Assembly: GCF_027186265.1 (NCBI RefSeq)
Contig: NZ_CP114176.1
Location: forward strand, 2,294,001-2,358,000
Source: Lentibacillus daqui
GTDB lineage: Bacteria; Bacillota; Bacilli; Bacillales; Amphibacillaceae
Reading direction: 5' to 3'
DNA: 64,000 nucleotides
Each line of letters opens with the position of its first letter. The first letter of the stretch is position 1. Made by a program: the position numbers and the translations under genes. The notes below the pieces were generated by a model. The model saw only the letters and a program-made list of their open reading frames with translations. It was not told where the DNA came from and did no database searches. Below, in pieces: positions 60,249 through 64,000 of this stretch.

Positions 60249-61553
60249 CTATTTATCGCCCCTATCTTCTCCGGTAGACCACGTTCGGATAAAATCTTGC
60301 CATTTTGTATGATGCTGCTTTGTAATACTATATGAATGCTCACGTATATTGTAAACTGTAAAATCCCGATAACAAAATCGAGAATGTCGTATTAATCTTC
60401 CCAGGACACTTACATCTTCATATAGCCTCCCATCCGCAAATGCAATTACCGGAAATCCACCATACTTTTTCAATAATGATGTCCGATATATCCTTGGTCC
60501 CAAGGGAAAATGATAGTTTTCAAGTTGTTCCCAGCCATCTACTGGAACACCATGTGAAACCGTTTTAAAGTGAACATCGGCATCCTCGCCCATCTGTTTC
60601 CATCTTCGTAAATTGCCATAAAGCACTGATATATCTTCAGTTAGCTCCGATAAATATTGTTTTATTACCTTTATCGCATCGGGATCAAGCCAGTCGTCAC
60701 CATCCAGTTCGAGTACAAAATCAGTCTTGAGATGTGGCAGTAATTCATTTAAGGCCCTTGCTTTTCCTCCGTTTGTTTTATGAAATACCTTTACCCGCTC
60801 TTCCTTGTTCCATCGTTCAAGTAGTTTATTGGAGTGATCTGTTGACCCATCATCAATCACGAGTACCTCCTCTGGTTGTTCGATTTGTAACAGGCATGAG
60901 GCAACAGCAGTACCGACGTATTTTTCCATGTTATAATTTGACATCATCACGGAGATGGTCGGAGAGTTTGCGGTATTCTTTGTTTGCCGATATTTATGCA
61001 TCATTTTTTGCTTTTCTATTGTATTTGCTGATTTATTTTTCCTTACCTGTTTAACAAGTCCCTCCCTCCAAATAACAACTTGCTCATCCACCTTGGACAG
61101 CCAAGCGGGTAATATCGCCTCCTTGAATGGCAGATGATGTCTGGAGAAAAATGGTTCTTTTTGAAGTAGTTCCTTATGAATCAGCAGCGCTCGGGGTACA
61201 ATGATATTACCGTGATGATAAATGCGTGTTCCTAACACTTGTTTTGTCCGAGGAAGATGAAGTGCATTATCTTTTAAGCTTGGTAGGAGGTAATCAGTAT
61301 GTTGAAGGAATAACAAATAGGGAGTCATTAATCGATCAACCATGTCATTCAAAGTTACTCCTAAGTCTTGATGGGTAATCATAATAAACTGAATTCGATC
61401 ATCTTCCCCATACCGATTGAATAACATTGTTCCATGCTCCTGAAAGACGAGAATTGATTTTAATCTGGTGGCTAACTGATCTAAGGAGACAAGTGCTTTG
61501 TCCAGTGCCGATTGATCAGTATAATGAATCAAAATGGCTGTTATATCCTGCAC
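60249..61553 (-). CDS. Glycosyltransferase family 2 with a long N-terminal domain
   Basis: 434 aa. Residues 1-195 form a domain I cannot name; its segments DLGVTLNDMVDRLMTPYLLF and LPFKEAILPAWLSKVDEQVV show its character. A GT2 domain (about 196-330) follows with SVMMSNYNMEKYV, LVIDDGSTDHSN and the DxD-type LELDGDDWLDPDA, then a C-terminal acceptor region. Total length is close to CgeD, a B. subtilis spore-surface GT2 protein of about 426 aa, but I cannot show orthology. The promoter region has a CATATAGTA box. Confidence 0.85.
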   Translation of the reverse strand: MQDITAILIHYTDQSALDKALVSLDQLATRLKSILVFQEHGTMLFNRYGEDDRIQFIMITHQDLGVTLNDMVDRLMTPYLLFLQHTDYLLPSLKDNALHLPRTKQVLGTRIYHHGNIIVPRALLIHKELLQKEPFFSRHHLPFKEAILPAWLSKVDEQVVIWREGLVKQVRKNKSANTIEKQKMMHKYRQTKNTANSPTISVMMSNYNMEKYVGTAVASCLLQIEQPEEVLVIDDGSTDHSNKLLERWNKEERVKVFHKTNGGKARALNELLPHLKTDFVLELDGDDWLDPDAIKVIKQYLSELTEDISVLYGNLRRWKQMGEDADVHFKTVSHGVPVDGWEQLENYHFPLGPRIYRTSLLKKYGGFPVIAFADGRLYEDVSVLGRLIRHSRFCYRDFTVYNIREHSYSITKQHHTKWQDFIRTWSTGEDRGDK

Positions 61554-61940
61554 AGGTGTGCCCCCTTTCGCATCATGTTTACACTACTATATGTGTATAC
61601 ACTTTAGGTAATCAATATTATTGTATAGTACTGCTTAACACGATGTTCATAATCTAATTAGGATATTTGTCTTAACGTGACAAAGATCTGTATACCATAT
61701 TTTCACTATTTTATAATCCTATTTAGTTTAAAGGTAACATGTGTTTTCTAAAAAATTGGTAATTTCGGCATATTGCATAACCTGTACAGGCCTGCTAAGC
61801 TATAATCAATAAGTAATCCCCCTACCAACAAGGATAATGATACCTGTTCTCTTTTAAACGTAGATTAGCAGGGGATCACTATTTTGTTCAAATTGTTTCA
61901 GCACCAGATTTTTACTCTAAAATCATAAGGAGGAAACAAA
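61554..61940. other. Divergent promoter region of the GT2 gene and aprX
   Basis: 387 bp. It has the sigma-K-like box at 61585-61609 for the GT2 gene. A TATAAT at 61801-61806 could serve a plus-strand RNA. No gene is visible. Confidence 0.4.
61585..61609 (-). promoter_or_regulatory. Sigma-K-like -10 box of the GT2 gene
   Basis: Minus strand CATATAGTA (61585-61593), perfect CATAnnnTA. An upstream AC is 14 bp away, shorter than usual. Confidence 0.45.
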
Positions 61941-63245
61941 ATGAATAACAGGAAAAAGAAATGGTTCGAGACATGTGGCCGCAAATTGGATCCTGGTTTA
62001 GTGGAACAATTACACAACAAAGCCAAGGTAAAGCTGGAAGAAACGGGTGATGAAGGTATTCCGGTAATTGTTTATTTGAATCGGCAATCGGAATTGGATT
62101 CCAAGCACGACTTTGTGCAAACCTGTCATGCCGAAGCTAACAACATCATAGATAACGAACTTGGACTGGATGACACGTTAAGCGGTCAACTGACACCAAA
62201 GATGATCAAAAAAATGAAAGATCATGGGGCAGTTGACCGTATTTTTTATGATCGGAAAGTAACTGCATTGCTGGACGTTGCTACACTGGGAATTGGCGCG
62301 AAACATGTACAAGAAGAGCTCGGGCTGACTGGCAAAGGTGTGACAGTCGCAGTCATTGACACGGGCATTTTCCCTCATGAGGACTTAACAACACCTGATA
62401 ACCGAATTGTGGCCTTCAAAGATTTTGTCCAGGATCAAACAGAAGCCTATGATGATAATGGACATGGAACACATTGTGCCGGAGATGTCGCTGGTAATGG
62501 GCATCAATCAAATGGTGAATATATTGGACCCGCGCCAGAAACTTCCTTAATCGGTGTCAAGGTGCTGGATCAGGATGGTAGCGGCCGATTGTCTACCATT
62601 ATGAAAGGAATTGCCTGGTGCATCAATCATAAGAAAGAATATGATATTCGTGTCATCTCCCTTTCCCTTGGTGCCGAGGCATTCGAATCATACCGTGATG
62701 ATCCATTGGCACAGGCAGCCGAAAAAGCCTGGCATCATGGCATTGTTGTTTGTGCCGCCGCTGGAAATGATGGTCCATCACGTCAAACGATTTCTACACC
62801 GGCGATTGATCCATTTATCATTACGGTCGGTTCCGCGGATGATCAAAATACGCCAACTCGATCAGACGATAGCATTGCCGACTATTCCAGCCGTGGGCCG
62901 ACCATTGATTCGCTGGTCAAACCGGATATTTATTCACCTGGAACGAATATTATTTCCTTACTGGCACCTGATTCCACTTTGGCCGAACAAATGCCGGGAA
63001 AAATTGTTGGTGAGCATTATTTGGAATTATCTGGGACGTCCATGGCAACCCCGATTTGCGCAGGCGTTGTGGCCTTGATGCTGGAGGTGAATCCTGATCT
63101 TAGCCCAAATGACGTTAAAAGCATTCTGCAGACAACCGCTCCAGCAACCCTCGACGATCTTTGGGGCTACATCGACGCCAAAAGCGCTGTCGCCATGGCT
63201 AAGGAATATGCCGAACATCAACTTGCAGTTAGTGAAGTACAATAG
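61941..63245 (+). CDS. aprX: Subtilisin-like serine peptidase (AprX)
   Basis: Intracellular S8 peptidase of 434 aa without signal peptide. Asp140 (VAVIDTGIF), His175 (NGHGTHCAG), Asn276 (AAAGND) and Ser367 (LSGTSMATP) make the catalytic set. The N-terminal 110 residues resemble an inhibitory propeptide. The length matches B. subtilis AprX. AAGGAGG precedes the ATG, and a good terminator follows. Function in cytosolic or late-growth protein turnover is by family. Confidence 0.92.
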   Translation: MNNRKKKWFETCGRKLDPGLVEQLHNKAKVKLEETGDEGIPVIVYLNRQSELDSKHDFVQTCHAEANNIIDNELGLDDTLSGQLTPKMIKKMKDHGAVDRIFYDRKVTALLDVATLGIGAKHVQEELGLTGKGVTVAVIDTGIFPHEDLTTPDNRIVAFKDFVQDQTEAYDDNGHGTHCAGDVAGNGHQSNGEYIGPAPETSLIGVKVLDQDGSGRLSTIMKGIAWCINHKKEYDIRVISLSLGAEAFESYRDDPLAQAAEKAWHHGIVVCAAAGNDGPSRQTISTPAIDPFIITVGSADDQNTPTRSDDSIADYSSRGPTIDSLVKPDIYSPGTNIISLLAPDSTLAEQMPGKIVGEHYLELSGTSMATPICAGVVALMLEVNPDLSPNDVKSILQTTAPATLDDLWGYIDAKSAVAMAKEYAEHQLAVSEVQ

Positions 63246-63253
63246 CATATTTT

Positions 63254-63291
63254 AACAAAGGCCTTCCTTATGGGAGGTCTTTGTTATTTTT
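63254..63291 (+). terminator. Terminator of aprX
   Basis: AACAAAGGCCTTCC / GGGAGGTCTTTGTT stem followed by ATTTTTTT. Confidence 0.85.
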
Positions 63292-63389
63292 TTATAATGG
63301 AGGATGCTTTTCAGGCACTCACCCATAAAAATTCCATGCATATCTTATATAGACGAATGTAAGTTGATCCTGAATGGAGGACGATAACA

Positions 63390-63962
63390 ATGGCTGTTTC
63401 CAATATGGATTTTACAGCTTCAACGGCTCAGTATTCGTATGATTTAAGCAATAACCCACTGTTTGAAAAAGATAGTAAAAATTATATTAATGCGCTGGGT
63501 GCAAATCGATTAAATACGATCGGGAATATATATTTACTGGATATTTTCCTAACAAAAGGCAACACGATCGAGCCACATTATCATCCAAATGCATCCGAGC
63601 TCACATACTGTATTACAGGTTCAGCGAAAATTTCCTTGATGAACTCATTTAATAATAAACTGATTGAAGTCGATCTCATGCCTGGGAAAGTTGCCAGCAT
63701 TCCCCAAGGATGGTGGCATTATGCGGAGGCAACAGATGATGAAACCCACTTACTCGCTATTCACGACACACCAATGCTGCAAACTGTCTTCGGATCTGAC
63801 ATATTACGTTTAACTCCACCAGAAGTTCTCGCCCATACCTACTGCCTCAATGAAAACAAAGTCAAAGACACCCTGGCACCAATCAACGGGACTGTCATCA
63901 TTGGCCCATCCGAAGACTGCTCGCAAAATAACCGCTTCCCAGGTTTTCACTATACCAGATAA
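63390..63962 (+). CDS. Cupin-domain protein (oxalate decarboxylase-like)
   Basis: 190 aa with one cupin barrel. Metal-site histidines are seen in EPHYHPNASELTYCITG and the second motif in IPQGWWHYAEATDD. This is the layout of germin-like/oxalate-decarboxylase half-proteins, and some bacilli have spore-associated versions. Gene complete within the window. GGAGGA precedes the ATG. Substrate unknown. Confidence 0.85.
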   Translation: MAVSNMDFTASTAQYSYDLSNNPLFEKDSKNYINALGANRLNTIGNIYLLDIFLTKGNTIEPHYHPNASELTYCITGSAKISLMNSFNNKLIEVDLMPGKVASIPQGWWHYAEATDDETHLLAIHDTPMLQTVFGSDILRLTPPEVLAHTYCLNENKVKDTLAPINGTVIIGPSEDCSQNNRFPGFHYTR

Positions 63963-64000
63963 TTAGGGGCCAGGGTTAGCAGGGCTACCGAAAATATCGA

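Noticed and set aside
23998..63312. Identical 17-mer AATGGAGGATGCTTTTC at 23998 and 63296
   Set aside because: The flanks differ completely, and one such match in 64 kb is near chance.

Overview
The window looks like chromosome of a low-GC, endospore-forming Bacillaceae, most likely in the moderately halophilic Virgibacillus/Lentibacillus/Oceanobacillus group. The genus is inference. The evidence is strong purine-rich Shine-Dalgarno sites, many TTG/GTG starts, a PyrR attenuator, MhqR and CsoR boxes, and spore genes (cotA, cotX, yhcN, a cgeB-type glycosyltransferase). I found no rRNA, tRNA, CRISPR array, intact insertion sequence or prophage.

Layout. 0-3 kb: copper-handling genes (YtkA-type lipoprotein, ycnJ, ycnI). 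3-8 kb: PyrR-controlled uracil permease, isochorismatase-family hydrolase, aldo/keto reductase, Gly/Gln-repeat protein. 8.6-12 kb: ABC exporter facing its TetR regulator. 12-20 kb: fbp, ydaP, yhfW and the quinone-stress genes mhqO-mhqD with mhqR. 20-24 kb: ydhK, copZ behind a CsoR box, and topB split by an in-frame stop. 24-34 kb: S66 peptidase, two MFS exporters (one with a MarR gene), gntK next to a TnpB remnant, a Gln-rich protein, dacC. 34-42 kb: GMC dehydrogenase pair, yhcN, cotA, cypC, M42 peptidase. 42.7-43 kb: a type I toxin-antitoxin module with a 25-codon holin-like toxin. 43-48 kb: acyl-CoA ligase, DUF421 protein, VOC protein, AraC regulator.

48.4-61.6 kb is the most interesting part. 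It holds a GT61 glycosyltransferase, a CapF-like enzyme translationally coupled to a PAPS-type sulfotransferase, a CgeB-like glycosyltransferase, a UDP-GlcNAc 4,6-dehydratase, the gene set sat / SLC13 transporter / cysC (sulfate uptake to PAPS, with no PAPS reductase here), then cotX, a CotW-like gene, two DUF2642 genes and a GT2 glycosyltransferase. Together they suggest a pathway for a sulfated sugar polymer on the spore surface. This is inference from gene content and position. The window ends with aprX and a cupin.

A second unexplained signal is a set of intergenic arrays with a 21-bp period in four unrelated core sequences (TCGATCAAC, TTTATCGGCG, ATCGACC, ATCTATAGCG). Only the core is conserved in each unit; the rest varies. 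Decayed genes (TnpB, Rpn/PD-(D/E)XK nuclease, DUF4258) and two palindromic interspersed elements complete the non-coding content.
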